From positions 8,895,501 to 8,959,500 of the forward strand of contig NZ_CP121695.1 in NCBI RefSeq assembly GCF_029761915.1: a stretch of DNA of 64,000 nucleotides, read 5' to 3'. How positions within the stretch are numbered: the first letter of the stretch is position 1; each line of letters starts with the position of its first letter. Below are positions 8,489 to 16,325 of the stretch, piece by piece. Source of the stretch: Bradyrhizobium sp. CB1650. GTDB lineage: Bacteria; Pseudomonadota; Alphaproteobacteria; Rhizobiales; Xanthobacteraceae. The notes beneath the pieces were generated by a model that was given only the letters and a program-made list of their open reading frames with translations, was not told the DNA's origin and made no database searches. The position numbers were made by a program, and so were the translations under genes.

Positions 8489-9013
8489 ATGCGCCAGACG
8501 CTGCTGGAAAGCCTCACTCACGGATCCCTGACGGAGCCTGCGCCCTCCCCGGATGACGCGGCGCTGGCGGAGCTTGCTAAGGCTGTCGATCGCGCCGCGC
8601 AGGCAAAGCTCGGGCGTTCGCTCGCGATCCGCCAGGTCGATGCCGGTTCGTGCAACGGCTGCGAGCTGGAGATCCACGCGCTGTCCAATGCATTCTACGA
8701 TATCGAGCGCTTCGGCCTGCGCTTCGTCGCATCGCCACGCCACGCCGACGTGTTGCTGGTGACAGGGCCGGTCACCAAGAACATGAGGCAAGCGCTGGAG
8801 CGCACCTACAATGCCACGCCCGATCCAAAATGGGTTGTCGCAGTCGGCGGCTGCGCGGCCGACGGCGGCCTCTTCAGGGACAGCTACGCCTGCGTCGGCG
8901 GTGTCGCCGACGTCGTTCCCGTCGATCTGCATATCAAAGGCTGCCCGCCATCACCGACGGATTTGCTAAAGGGCCTGCTCGCGCTGCTGGAGCATGTCGG
9001 GGGAAAAGGGTGA
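8489..9013 (+). CDS. hyfI: HyfI-like (NuoB-type) iron-sulfur subunit
   Basis: A 174-residue soluble subunit homologous to NuoB/HycG/HyfI, binding the N2-type 4Fe-4S cluster next to the large subunit. The ligand pattern is intact: GSCNGCELE, later VGGCAADGG, and IKGCPPSP, giving C-x2-C, C and C. It is shorter than E. coli HyfI. It starts two bases after hyfG and ends the operon; no HyfA/HyfH ferredoxin-type subunit follows. Retention of the cluster while the Ni site is lost implies that electron transfer remains. Confidence 0.9.
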   Translation: MRQTLLESLTHGSLTEPAPSPDDAALAELAKAVDRAAQAKLGRSLAIRQVDAGSCNGCELEIHALSNAFYDIERFGLRFVASPRHADVLLVTGPVTKNMRQALERTYNATPDPKWVVAVGGCAADGGLFRDSYACVGGVADVVPVDLHIKGCPPSPTDLLKGLLALLEHVGGKG

Positions 9014-9030
9014 GCGGCGGCCACATGCTC

Positions 9031-9110
9031 CGTCATTGCGAGCGAAGCGAAGCAATCCAGACTGTCTCCGCGGAGGGATTCTGGATTGCTTCGCTTCGCT
9101 CGCAATGACG
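9031..9110. repeat. Palindromic repeat family A, 31-bp perfect arms
   Basis: Arms 9031-9061 and 9080-9110 are perfect inverted copies around an 18-base loop, each containing the CGAAGCGAAGCAATCC core. The element lies just downstream of hyfI and before the convergent glycerate kinase gene, where it could end or stabilise transcripts. Related copies lie at 28682, 43316 and 59303. Confidence 0.85.
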
Positions 9111-9133
9111 ATGTGGGTGAAGGCGCACGCCAC

Positions 9134-9211
9134 GCTGCCGGGCTTGTCCCGGGCATCCGCGCCTCTCCTCAACCGCGGCGCCCACGTGGATGCCGGGGTC
9201 GAGCCATGACG
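9134..9211. repeat. Palindromic repeat family B, degenerate copy
   Basis: The GGGCTTGTCCCGGGCATCC...GTGGATGCC...CATGACG pattern is imperfect here. Better copies are at 27373 and 51671. It lies in the hyfI/glycerate-kinase convergent gap next to the family A element. Confidence 0.6.
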
Positions 9212-9228
9212 GAGGAGAGACCCGGGCC

Positions 9229-10512
9229 TCAATCCACCAGGATCACCCGGATATCATTCACGTTGGTCAGCGTCGGACCCGGCAGCAAGAGGTCGCCGGT
9301 CGCCTCGAAGAAGGCGGAGGCGTCGTTGTTGGCGAGATAGGCGCGCGGCTCGAGGCCCTGCGCCTTCATCTTCGCGAACGTCGCCGCATCGATCAGCGCG
9401 CCGGCCGGATCGGTGGGATTGCCGGCGCCGCCATCGGCGCCGTCGGTGTCGCCGGCCAGCGCCGCGATGCCGGTCGTGTCCTTCAGGATATCCGCAAGCG
9501 CCAGCGCGTATTCCTGGTTCGGGCCACCGCGCCCGTTGCCGCGCACGGTCACCGTCAGCTCGCCGCCGGAGAGGATCGCGACGCGCTTGCCGGCGGCGCG
9601 CGCCTGCAGCGCGCGTTTGGCGTGATCGGCCGCCACCTCGCGCGCCTCGCCCTCGAGATCGGCACCGAGATCGATCGTCTCGTAGCCCGCCTCCTTGGCG
9701 AGCTTCACTGCGGCGTCGAGCGATTGCTTCGGGCGTGCGATCAATTCGAAATGCGCGCGCGCGAAGACTGCATCACCCGGCTTGCAGCTTTCATTGCCGC
9801 TATCGTCGAGCGCGCGGCGCACGGCCTCGTCGATCTCGAGCCCGTACTTCGCCACGATGGCACGCGCATCCGCGAGCGTGGTCGGATCCGGCACCGTGGG
9901 GCCGGAGGCGATCGCGGAGGGTTCGTCATGCGGCACGTCGGAGATCGCGAGCGTCACGATCTCGGCCGCGTTCCGCCCCTCGCGCGCCAGCCGGCCGCCC
10001 TTGATGCGCGACAGATGCTTGCGCACCGTGTTGACCTCGCCGATCGGCGCGCCGGAGCGCAACAGCGCTTTGTTGACCGCCTGCTTCTGCGCGAAGCTGA
10101 CCCCCTCGACCGGCGCGATCCAGTTCGCCGAGCCCCCGCCCGTAAGCAGCACCAGAAGGAGGTCGTCCGGCCCGGCCTCTCCTGCGAGTGCGAGCGTATC
10201 GGCCGCGCCCTTCAGGCCGGCCTCGTCAGGTACGGGATGACCGGCCTCGACCACACGAATGCGGCGCGTTGGCACCCCGTAACCGTGGCGGGTGGTGGCG
10301 ATGCCGATCAGCCGCTCCGGAGCAAGATGGAGTTCGCCGAGATAGTGCCGCTCCGCAGCCGCGGCCATGGCGCCCGCGCCCTTGCCGGCAGCGAGGCAGA
10401 TCACGCGGCCCCTCGGCACCGGCCGCAGGTGCGGCGCCAGCACCACGTCGGGATGGGCGGCGGCAACGGCAGCGTCATAGAGTGCGCGGAGAAGAGGACG
10501 TCGGTCGGTCAT
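9229..10512 (-). CDS. Glycerate 2-kinase (GckA/TtuD, MOFRL family)
   Basis: A 427-residue protein of the glycerate 2-kinase / MOFRL family (once annotated hydroxypyruvate reductase), which phosphorylates D-glycerate with ATP in the cytoplasm. Landmarks are AAGKGAGAMAAAAE (42-55), VVEAGHPVPDEAG, LLTGGGSANW, VNTVRKHLSRIKGG, LAISDVPHDEPSAIASGPT, and the C-terminal LSGGELTVTV, GGPNQEYALAL and DTDGADG motifs. Length is normal. It stands alone, convergent with the hyf-like operon, with no glyoxylate-pathway neighbours in view. Confidence 0.9.
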   Translation of the reverse strand: MTDRRPLLRALYDAAVAAAHPDVVLAPHLRPVPRGRVICLAAGKGAGAMAAAAERHYLGELHLAPERLIGIATTRHGYGVPTRRIRVVEAGHPVPDEAGLKGAADTLALAGEAGPDDLLLVLLTGGGSANWIAPVEGVSFAQKQAVNKALLRSGAPIGEVNTVRKHLSRIKGGRLAREGRNAAEIVTLAISDVPHDEPSAIASGPTVPDPTTLADARAIVAKYGLEIDEAVRRALDDSGNESCKPGDAVFARAHFELIARPKQSLDAAVKLAKEAGYETIDLGADLEGEAREVAADHAKRALQARAAGKRVAILSGGELTVTVRGNGRGGPNQEYALALADILKDTTGIAALAGDTDGADGGAGNPTDPAGALIDAATFAKMKAQGLEPRAYLANNDASAFFEATGDLLLPGPTLTNVNDIRVILVD

Positions 10513-10661
10513 TGGCGAAGCCTTCGGCGGACTGGAGCAACTGGCGAGTGCGCGATGCCGCTCGCCATCCTCCTGCCTAGCGCATCAGGCGGGAAAGCGT
10601 AAGCGGGCTTTGCGCTTATTCGATTGTGCAATCGCGTGATGATAATCCACGCGCAGCAGGA

Positions 10662-10690
10662 AGCCCCCCGCAGTGGTCCCGCAGGGGGCT
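10662..10690 (-). terminator. GC-rich hairpin after the first binding-protein gene
   Basis: AGCCCCCCGC and GCAGGGGGCT pair with one mismatch around a 9-base loop, about 40 bases past the stop of the SBP gene on the minus strand. The following minus-strand bases (TTCCTG) are only weakly T-rich, so it is a modest terminator. Confidence 0.5.
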
Positions 10691-10730
10691 CCTGTGTCTT
10701 TCAGACTGCGAACTCTGCGACGCAGTCAGT

Positions 10731-11960
10731 CTAGCCGCCCACGTCGGCGCTGATCACGTCGCCGAACAGCTCCCACCGCTCGCCCTTGAACTTCTCGAGC
10801 CGGAGCTGGCTGATCGGCGCAAAGTCGTTCGGTCCGGTATTGATCCGGATACCGGGCAGCAGCGCCTCGGTGCGGAAGTCCTTCAGGCTCGCCGCCTGCT
10901 TGATGACGTTCTCGCGCGTGAGATTGTCACCGCACTGCTTCAGCACCTGGACCAGCGTCTGCGCCACGGCGTAGCCGACGATCGTGCCCTTGTCGAGCTT
11001 GTCGCCCTCGGGGAAGTACTTGGTCATGAACGCCAGGAAGTCCTTCATGCCGGGATCATTGGCCCACTCCGGATCCGAGACGTCCTTCAGATAGTCGGCG
11101 GAAATGATGTCCTGGCCGTTCTCGAAGCCGGCCGGCTTCATCACGCTGCCGACGGAGGCCGAGACGTTGTTGAGGAAGTGCAGCGGCTTCCAGCCGATCT
11201 CGGAGTTCTTCTTGATCGCTTGGGCTGCGAATTTCGGCGTCGTGATGTTCATGAAGACGTCGGCGCCGGTCGATTTCAGCTTGACGATGTGATTGTCGAT
11301 CGTCGGCTCGGACGTCTCGTAGCTCTCCTCCGCGACGATCATCGACGACGCCTTGGAGCCGAGGCCGTCCTTCAGGCCCTTCAGATAGTCCTTGCCGTAA
11401 TCGTCGTTCTGGAAGAGCACGGCGATCTTGGCGTCCGGCTTGTTCTTCAGGAGCCACTTCGCGTAGATCTGCGTCTCGCTCTGATAGTTGGGCTGCCAAC
11501 CCATCGTCCAGGGGAAGTTCTGCGGATCGTTCCACTTGGTGGCGCCTGTCGCGACGAAGAGCTGCGGCACCTTCTTCGAGTTCATGTATTTATGGATCGC
11601 CGAGTTCGGCGGCGTGCCGAGTGAGTTGAAGATGAACAGCACCTCGTCGCTCTCGACCAGCTTGCGCGCCTGCTCCACGGTCTTCGGCGGCGAATAGGCA
11701 TCGTCATAGCTGATGTAGTTGATCTTGCGGCCGTTGACGCCGCCTTCATCGTTGATCTTCTTGAAATAGGCGGCCTCGGTGCGGCCGATGATGCCGTAGG
11801 CGGAAGCCGGTCCGCTGTAGGGCATGATGTTGCCGATCTTGATCTCGGTATCGGTCGCGCCGGTATCGTATTTTTTCTGCGCCGATGCAGTGGAGGTCGA
11901 GGCCGCAATGAGCGCAAGCGCCAGTGACGCGGCCGCAAGTTTGCCGGTGACAGCGGGCAT
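10731..11960 (-). CDS. ABC transporter substrate-binding protein, SBP1 of four
   Basis: A 409-residue periplasmic binding protein (type I fold, HAAT family) with signal peptide MPAVTGKLAAASLALALIA...ASAQ. Mature sequence starts QKKYDTGATDTEIKIGNIMPYSG, shared with its three neighbours. ATG 11960 is preferred over the upstream in-frame ATG at 12086 because AGGGAGATAGGA precedes it and the signal peptide begins there. It is the last of four tandem paralogs downstream of livGFHM and probably feeds the same permease with a different ligand range. A hairpin follows it. Confidence 0.88.
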   Translation of the reverse strand: MPAVTGKLAAASLALALIAASTSTASAQKKYDTGATDTEIKIGNIMPYSGPASAYGIIGRTEAAYFKKINDEGGVNGRKINYISYDDAYSPPKTVEQARKLVESDEVLFIFNSLGTPPNSAIHKYMNSKKVPQLFVATGATKWNDPQNFPWTMGWQPNYQSETQIYAKWLLKNKPDAKIAVLFQNDDYGKDYLKGLKDGLGSKASSMIVAEESYETSEPTIDNHIVKLKSTGADVFMNITTPKFAAQAIKKNSEIGWKPLHFLNNVSASVGSVMKPAGFENGQDIISADYLKDVSDPEWANDPGMKDFLAFMTKYFPEGDKLDKGTIVGYAVAQTLVQVLKQCGDNLTRENVIKQAASLKDFRTEALLPGIRINTGPNDFAPISQLRLEKFKGERWELFGDVISADVGG

Positions 11961-12060
11961 TCCTATCTCCCTATTTTCTTGGTGTGTGCGTCCTTTTCTA
12001 AGGCTTGAATTTTTTGGCGACGCGGCGGCGATTGAATACGATTTGGCCGCGTCCTTCAAG

Positions 12061-12092
12061 AAAAAGCCCCTGCGACCTGGTCGCAAGGGGCT
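12061..12092 (-). terminator. Rho-independent terminator after SBP2
   Basis: On the minus strand, AGCCCCTTGCGAC and GTCGCAGGGGCT form a stem with one bulge, followed by TTTTTC. It lies 37 bases beyond the stop of the gene at 12129-13358 and separates it from SBP1. Confidence 0.8.
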
Positions 12093-12128
12093 GCTTCTTT
12101 GGTAGTCATTGGCAGGCCGGCGGCGCCC

Positions 12129-13358
12129 TCAGCCGCCGACGTCGCCGCTGATGACGTCGCCGAACAGCTCCCAGGTCTCACCCTTGAAGCGCTCGAGCTG
12201 AAGCTGCGAGAGGGGCGCGAAGTCGGTGGCACTGGTGTTGACCTTGACTCCCGGAAGCAGTCCGCCAGGTTCGAAATCCTTCATGCTCGCGGCCTGCTTC
12301 ATGATGTTCTCGCGGGTGAGATTGTCGCCGCAAGCCTTCAGCACATGCACCAGGCCCTGCGACACGATGTAGCCGTACATGACCGAGGCGTCGGCCCGGT
12401 TGGCCTCGGGATAGTATTTGTCCAGGAATTCATTCCAGGCCTTCATGCTCGGGTCATTCTTCCATTGCGGATCGGTCGGGTCCTTGAAGTACTGCGAGGA
12501 GATGATGCCTTGCGCGTTCTCGAAACCCGCCGGCTTGATCACGCTGCCGATCGATGCCGACACGTTGTTGAGGAAATGCAGCGGCTTCCAGCCGATCTCG
12601 GCGTTCTTCTTGATCGCCTGGGCCGCAAATTTCGGCGTGGTGATGTTGAAGAACACGTCGGCGCCGGACGACTTCATCTTGACGATGTGGGAGTCGATGG
12701 TCGGTTCGGAAACTTCGTAGCTTTCCTCGATCACGATCATCGAGGCAGCCTTGGCGCCAAGTCCATCCTTGAAGCCCTTGAGATAGTCCTTGCCGTAGTC
12801 GTCGTTCTGATAGAGGACGGCGATCTTGGCGTTCGGATGGTTCTTCAGCATGTATTTGGCGTAGATCTGCGACTCGCTCTGGTAGTTGGGCTGCCAGCCC
12901 ATGGTCCAGGGGAATTCCTTCGGGTCGTTCCACTTTGTGGCGCCGGTGGCGACGAAGAGCTGCGGCACCTTCTTCGCGTTCATGTATTTCTGGATTGCCG
13001 AGTTGGGCGGCGTGCCGAGCGAGTTGAAGATCAGAAGCACCTCGTCGCTCTCGACGAGCTTGCGCGCCTGCTCGACCGTCTTCGGCGGCGAGTAGGCATC
13101 GTCATAGCTGATGAAGGTGATCTTGCGGCCGTTGATGCCGCCTTCGGCATTGATCTTGCGGAAGTAGGCTTCTTCGGTCTTGCCGATCACGCCGTAGGCG
13201 GACGCAGGACCGCTATAGGGCATGATGTTGCCGATCTTGATCTCGGTATCGGTGGCGCCGGTGTCGTATTTTTTCTGCGCAAGCGCCGCCGTAGACAGCG
13301 TCACGGCCAGCACGAGGGTAGCCGAAAAGGCCCCCCTCCGCATGTGGGTGGAACGCAT
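12129..13358 (-). CDS. ABC transporter substrate-binding protein, SBP2 of four
   Basis: A 409-residue paralog of the neighbouring binding proteins. The signal peptide (MRSTHMRRGAFSATLVLAVT...AALAQ) is followed by QKKYDTGATDTEIK. The core is nearly superimposable on SBP1, for example DDAYSPPKTVEQARKLVESD, YQNDDYGKDYLKG and AGFENAQG. ATG 13358 has AGGGAGA seven bases upstream. A strong terminator follows and a 360-base gap precedes it, so it may form its own transcription unit. Confidence 0.88.
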   Translation of the reverse strand: MRSTHMRRGAFSATLVLAVTLSTAALAQKKYDTGATDTEIKIGNIMPYSGPASAYGVIGKTEEAYFRKINAEGGINGRKITFISYDDAYSPPKTVEQARKLVESDEVLLIFNSLGTPPNSAIQKYMNAKKVPQLFVATGATKWNDPKEFPWTMGWQPNYQSESQIYAKYMLKNHPNAKIAVLYQNDDYGKDYLKGFKDGLGAKAASMIVIEESYEVSEPTIDSHIVKMKSSGADVFFNITTPKFAAQAIKKNAEIGWKPLHFLNNVSASIGSVIKPAGFENAQGIISSQYFKDPTDPQWKNDPSMKAWNEFLDKYYPEANRADASVMYGYIVSQGLVHVLKACGDNLTRENIMKQAASMKDFEPGGLLPGVKVNTSATDFAPLSQLQLERFKGETWELFGDVISGDVGG

Positions 13359-13718
13359 GTTGATCTCCCTGGATCGGGTTGAATGTGTCGCTGTTTGCTA
13401 ATCGGAAGCTCTTTGTTGGCTCCGCAACGCATTCAATGCTCTTCCCGGAGCACCAGCAAGCGACGGCGCCGTGAGAAGGCGATACCCAGAACTCCCCTTT
13501 AGTCGTATGAGGTGAGCGAGCTCGAAGGCGCCGGGACGCCAGCGTCAGCCGTGTCGAGGCCAGGGGTGACGGCAATGCCGCGGCCGCGGGCTCGGCTCTT
13601 GCCTTGCAGCAAGCCCTTCAGGCAGCGACGAATTCTGCGTTGCGCCGGCTGCAAGGGTAAAGTCCGCGCAAATTGACGCCATCGCTCGCGGCGATTTCTG
13701 ATTGTGAGACGCAGGAGG
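13359..13718. other. Gap between SBP3 and SBP2 genes, no gene recognised
   Basis: These 360 bases separate the SBP3 stop from the SBP2 start. Open frames here are short and lack ribosome-binding sites. The clear terminators seen after SBP2 and SBP4 have no counterpart after SBP3. The gap presumably holds the SBP2 promoter, but no convincing -35/-10 pair is visible. Confidence 0.5.
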
Positions 13719-14945
13719 CTAGTGGCCGAGCTCGCTTGAAATGACATCACCGAAGAGCTGCCATCCCTTGCCCTTGAACCGCATCATCTGAAGCTGTTCG
13801 ATCGGGGCATAATTGTCCGGCGCCGTGTTGACCTTGATGCCAGGCAGGAGCGTATCGGGCTCAAAATCCTTCAGACTCGCCGCCTGCTTCATGATGTTCT
13901 CGCGTGTCAGCTCGTCGCCGCACATCTGCAGCACCTTCACCATGGTCTGCGCCGCCGCATAGCCGAACACAACGCCCGCATCGAGCTTGTTCGCCTTCGG
14001 ATCAAATTTTGCGAGGAAGTTATAGAACTTCTTCATGCCGTCATCGGCGTTCCACTGCGGGTCGGAGCCGTCTTTGGTATAGGTCGCCGACAGAAGGCCT
14101 TGCGATACCTCCAAACCCGCCGGCTCGATCACGCCACCGACCGACGCCGAGACGTTGGAAACGATGTGCATCGGATGCCAGTTGATCTCGGCCGCCTTCT
14201 TGATCGCCTGCGCCGCGAATTTCGGCGTGGTGATGCTGACGAGGACATCGGCGCCCGCGGCCTTCAGCTTCACGACGTGCTCGTCGACGGCCGGCTCCGA
14301 GGTGTCGTAGCCCTCCTCCAGCACGATCATCGACGCCTTGGTCCCGAGGCCGTCCTTCAGCCCCTTCAGGTAATCCTTGCCGAAATCATCGTTCTGGTAG
14401 AGCACGCCGATCTTGGCGTCCGGCTTCTCCTTCATGATGAACTTGGCATAGATGCGCGCCTCGCTCGCGTAGCTCGGCTGCCATCCCATGGTCCAGGGAT
14501 ACTGCTTGGGATCGTTCCATTTTGAGGCGCCGCTCGCCACGAACAATTGCGGCACCCTCTTTTCGTTCATGTATTTGCGGATGGCGCCGTTGGTGGAGGT
14601 CCCGAGCGAGCCGAAGATCAGCAGCACCCCGTCGCTTTCGACCAGCTTGCGCGCCTGCTCCACCGTCTTCGGCGGCAAGTAGGCATCGTCATAGGAGATG
14701 AACCTGATCTTGCGGCCGTTGATGCCGCCCTCGGCGTTGATCTTGTCGAAATAGGCCTGTTCGGTCTTGCCGATCACGCCATAGGCCGAGGCCGGGCCGC
14801 TGTAGGGCATGATGTTGCCGATCTTGATCTCGGTATCGGAAGCGCCGCTGTCGTATTTCTTTTGCGCCAGCGCGGGGCTGCTCATCGCAGTGCACAACGC
14901 GACCGCGGCCAAAAGGGCCGCAACCTGAAATCGAACGGCAGTCAT
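13719..14945 (-). CDS. ABC transporter substrate-binding protein, SBP3 of four
   Basis: A 408-residue member of the tandem family. ATG 14945 starts MTAVRFQVAALLAAVALC, a clean signal peptide ending SPALAQ, with GGTGGGAG just upstream; the longer in-frame start at 15041 lies inside the SBP4 terminator and is rejected. The mature part opens QKKYDSGASDTEIK. It differs from the others at several ligand-side positions (for example GSLGTSTNGAIRKYM in place of NSLGTPPNSAIQKYM), hinting at a changed ligand. Confidence 0.87.
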   Translation of the reverse strand: MTAVRFQVAALLAAVALCTAMSSPALAQKKYDSGASDTEIKIGNIMPYSGPASAYGVIGKTEQAYFDKINAEGGINGRKIRFISYDDAYLPPKTVEQARKLVESDGVLLIFGSLGTSTNGAIRKYMNEKRVPQLFVASGASKWNDPKQYPWTMGWQPSYASEARIYAKFIMKEKPDAKIGVLYQNDDFGKDYLKGLKDGLGTKASMIVLEEGYDTSEPAVDEHVVKLKAAGADVLVSITTPKFAAQAIKKAAEINWHPMHIVSNVSASVGGVIEPAGLEVSQGLLSATYTKDGSDPQWNADDGMKKFYNFLAKFDPKANKLDAGVVFGYAAAQTMVKVLQMCGDELTRENIMKQAASLKDFEPDTLLPGIKVNTAPDNYAPIEQLQMMRFKGKGWQLFGDVISSELGH

Positions 14946-15005
14946 TGTTCTCCCACCTCGGCTGGCTCGGCGCCGCATTGAACAAGATTGGCGGGCGACG
15001 TCAAC

Positions 15006-15037
15006 AAAAAGCCCCCGCGATCGCTCGAGGGGGCTTT
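15006..15037 (-). terminator. Rho-independent terminator after SBP4
   Basis: On the minus strand, AAAGCCCCC and GGGGGCTTT flank a 12-base loop and are followed by TTTTTGTTGACG. It lies 28 bases past the SBP4 stop and so closes the iclR-livGFHM-SBP4 unit. The TTGACG that follows could serve as a -35 for SBP3. Confidence 0.8.
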
Positions 15038-15064
15038 GCAAGGCCGGATCGTTGCGTCAGCGCC

Positions 15065-16300
15065 TTACTCGGAGGCGACGTCGCCGCTGATGATCTCGCC
15101 GAAGAGTTCCCATTTCTCGCCCTTGAAGCGCTGCATCTGGAGCTGACTGATCGGGGCGAAGTCGGTCGCGCCGGTGTTGATCTTGACGCCGGGCAGAAGG
15201 GTGTCCGGCGCAAAATCCTTCAAGGAAGCCGCCTGCTTCATGATGTTGGCACGGGTGAGATCGTCGCCGCACATCTCCAATACCTTGGCGAGCGTCTGCG
15301 CGGCGCCATAGCCATAGACCAGGCTGGTGTCGGTCTTGTCGGCGCCCGGCATGTACTTGTCGACGAACTCGTTCCACTTCTTCATGCCGGGATCGTTGGC
15401 CCACTGCGGATCGGTGGAGTCCTTGGCATAGGCCGCCGACAGCACGCCCTGCGCGTTCTCGAAGCCGGCCGGCTTCATCACGCTGCCGACCGAGATCGAG
15501 ACGTTGGTGATGATCTGAAGCGGCTTCCAGCCGAGTTCGGCAGTCTTCTTGATGGTCTGGGCGCCGAATTTCGGCGTCGTGTAGATCAAGAGCACGTCGG
15601 GATTGGCGGCCTTGATCTTGACGATGTGACCGTCGATCGACGGCTCGGACACCTCGTAGCTCTCCTCCAGGATGATGGTGGACGCCGCCTTGGCGCCGAG
15701 GCCGTCCTTGGTGCCCTTGAGGTAGTCTTTGCCGAAATCGTCGTTCTGATAGAGGATCGCGACCTTGGCGCCTGGTTTCTCCTTCATCAGCCATTTGGCG
15801 TAGATCTGCGCCTCGCTCTGGTACGAAGGCTGCCAGCCGATGGTCCAGGGGAAGCTCTTCGGGTCGTTCCACTTGGTGGCGCCGGTCGCGACGAAGAGCT
15901 GCGGGATCTTCTTGGCGTTGAGATATTTCTGGATCGCGGTGTTCGAGGGCGTGCCGAGCGGATTGAACACCACCAGCACTTCGTCGCTCTCGACGAGCTT
16001 GCGCACCTGCTCGACCGCCTTGGGCGGCGAATAGCCGTCGTCATAGGTGACGAAATTGATCTTGCGGCCGTTGATGCCGCCCTTCTCGTTGATCATCCTG
16101 AAATAGGCTTCTTCGGTCTTGCCGATGATGCCATAGGCCGAGGCCGGACCACTGTACGGCATGATGTTGCCGATCTTGATCTCGGTGTCCGAAGCGCCGA
16201 TGTCGTATTTCTTTTGGGCGAGTGCTGCGCCGGAGGTGAAAGTGATGACCGCCGTTGCCGTAACCAGCGCAGCGGTTCGCAGTGTTCTTCCAAGAAGCAA
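15065..16300 (-). CDS. ABC transporter substrate-binding protein, SBP4 of four
   Basis: A paralog of the other three (about 411 residues from TTG 16300, chosen because GGAG lies 6 bases before it; GTG at 16315 is an alternative without a Shine-Dalgarno). The signal peptide ends GAALAQ; the mature part opens QKKYDIGASDTEIK. It starts only 25 bases after livM and so is the binding protein translated directly with the permease operon, followed by a good terminator. The ligand is probably an organic or fatty acid, given the divergent beta-oxidation operon. Confidence 0.85.
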   Translation of the reverse strand: MLLGRTLRTAALVTATAVITFTSGAALAQKKYDIGASDTEIKIGNIMPYSGPASAYGIIGKTEEAYFRMINEKGGINGRKINFVTYDDGYSPPKAVEQVRKLVESDEVLVVFNPLGTPSNTAIQKYLNAKKIPQLFVATGATKWNDPKSFPWTIGWQPSYQSEAQIYAKWLMKEKPGAKVAILYQNDDFGKDYLKGTKDGLGAKAASTIILEESYEVSEPSIDGHIVKIKAANPDVLLIYTTPKFGAQTIKKTAELGWKPLQIITNVSISVGSVMKPAGFENAQGVLSAAYAKDSTDPQWANDPGMKKWNEFVDKYMPGADKTDTSLVYGYGAAQTLAKVLEMCGDDLTRANIMKQAASLKDFAPDTLLPGVKINTGATDFAPISQLQMQRFKGEKWELFGEIISGDVASE

Positions 16301-16325
16301 TTTGGTCTCCTTCACTAAAGTGTCT

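Noticed and set aside
6978..9013. Calling hyfG/hyfI an active [NiFe]-hydrogenase or a formate hydrogenlyase
   Set aside because: Both Ni-binding cysteine motifs are missing, and no formate dehydrogenase, ferredoxin subunit or maturation gene is present.
9031..9110. Reading the palindromic repeats as CRISPR repeats or insertion-sequence ends
   Set aside because: They are single palindromes scattered in gaps, without regular spacers, a transposase gene or clear target-site duplications.
11961..12086. N-terminal extensions of the SBP1, SBP3, livG and iclR frames
   Set aside because: They precede clear signal peptides or fold starts with ribosome-binding sites, and some cross terminators or divergent promoters.
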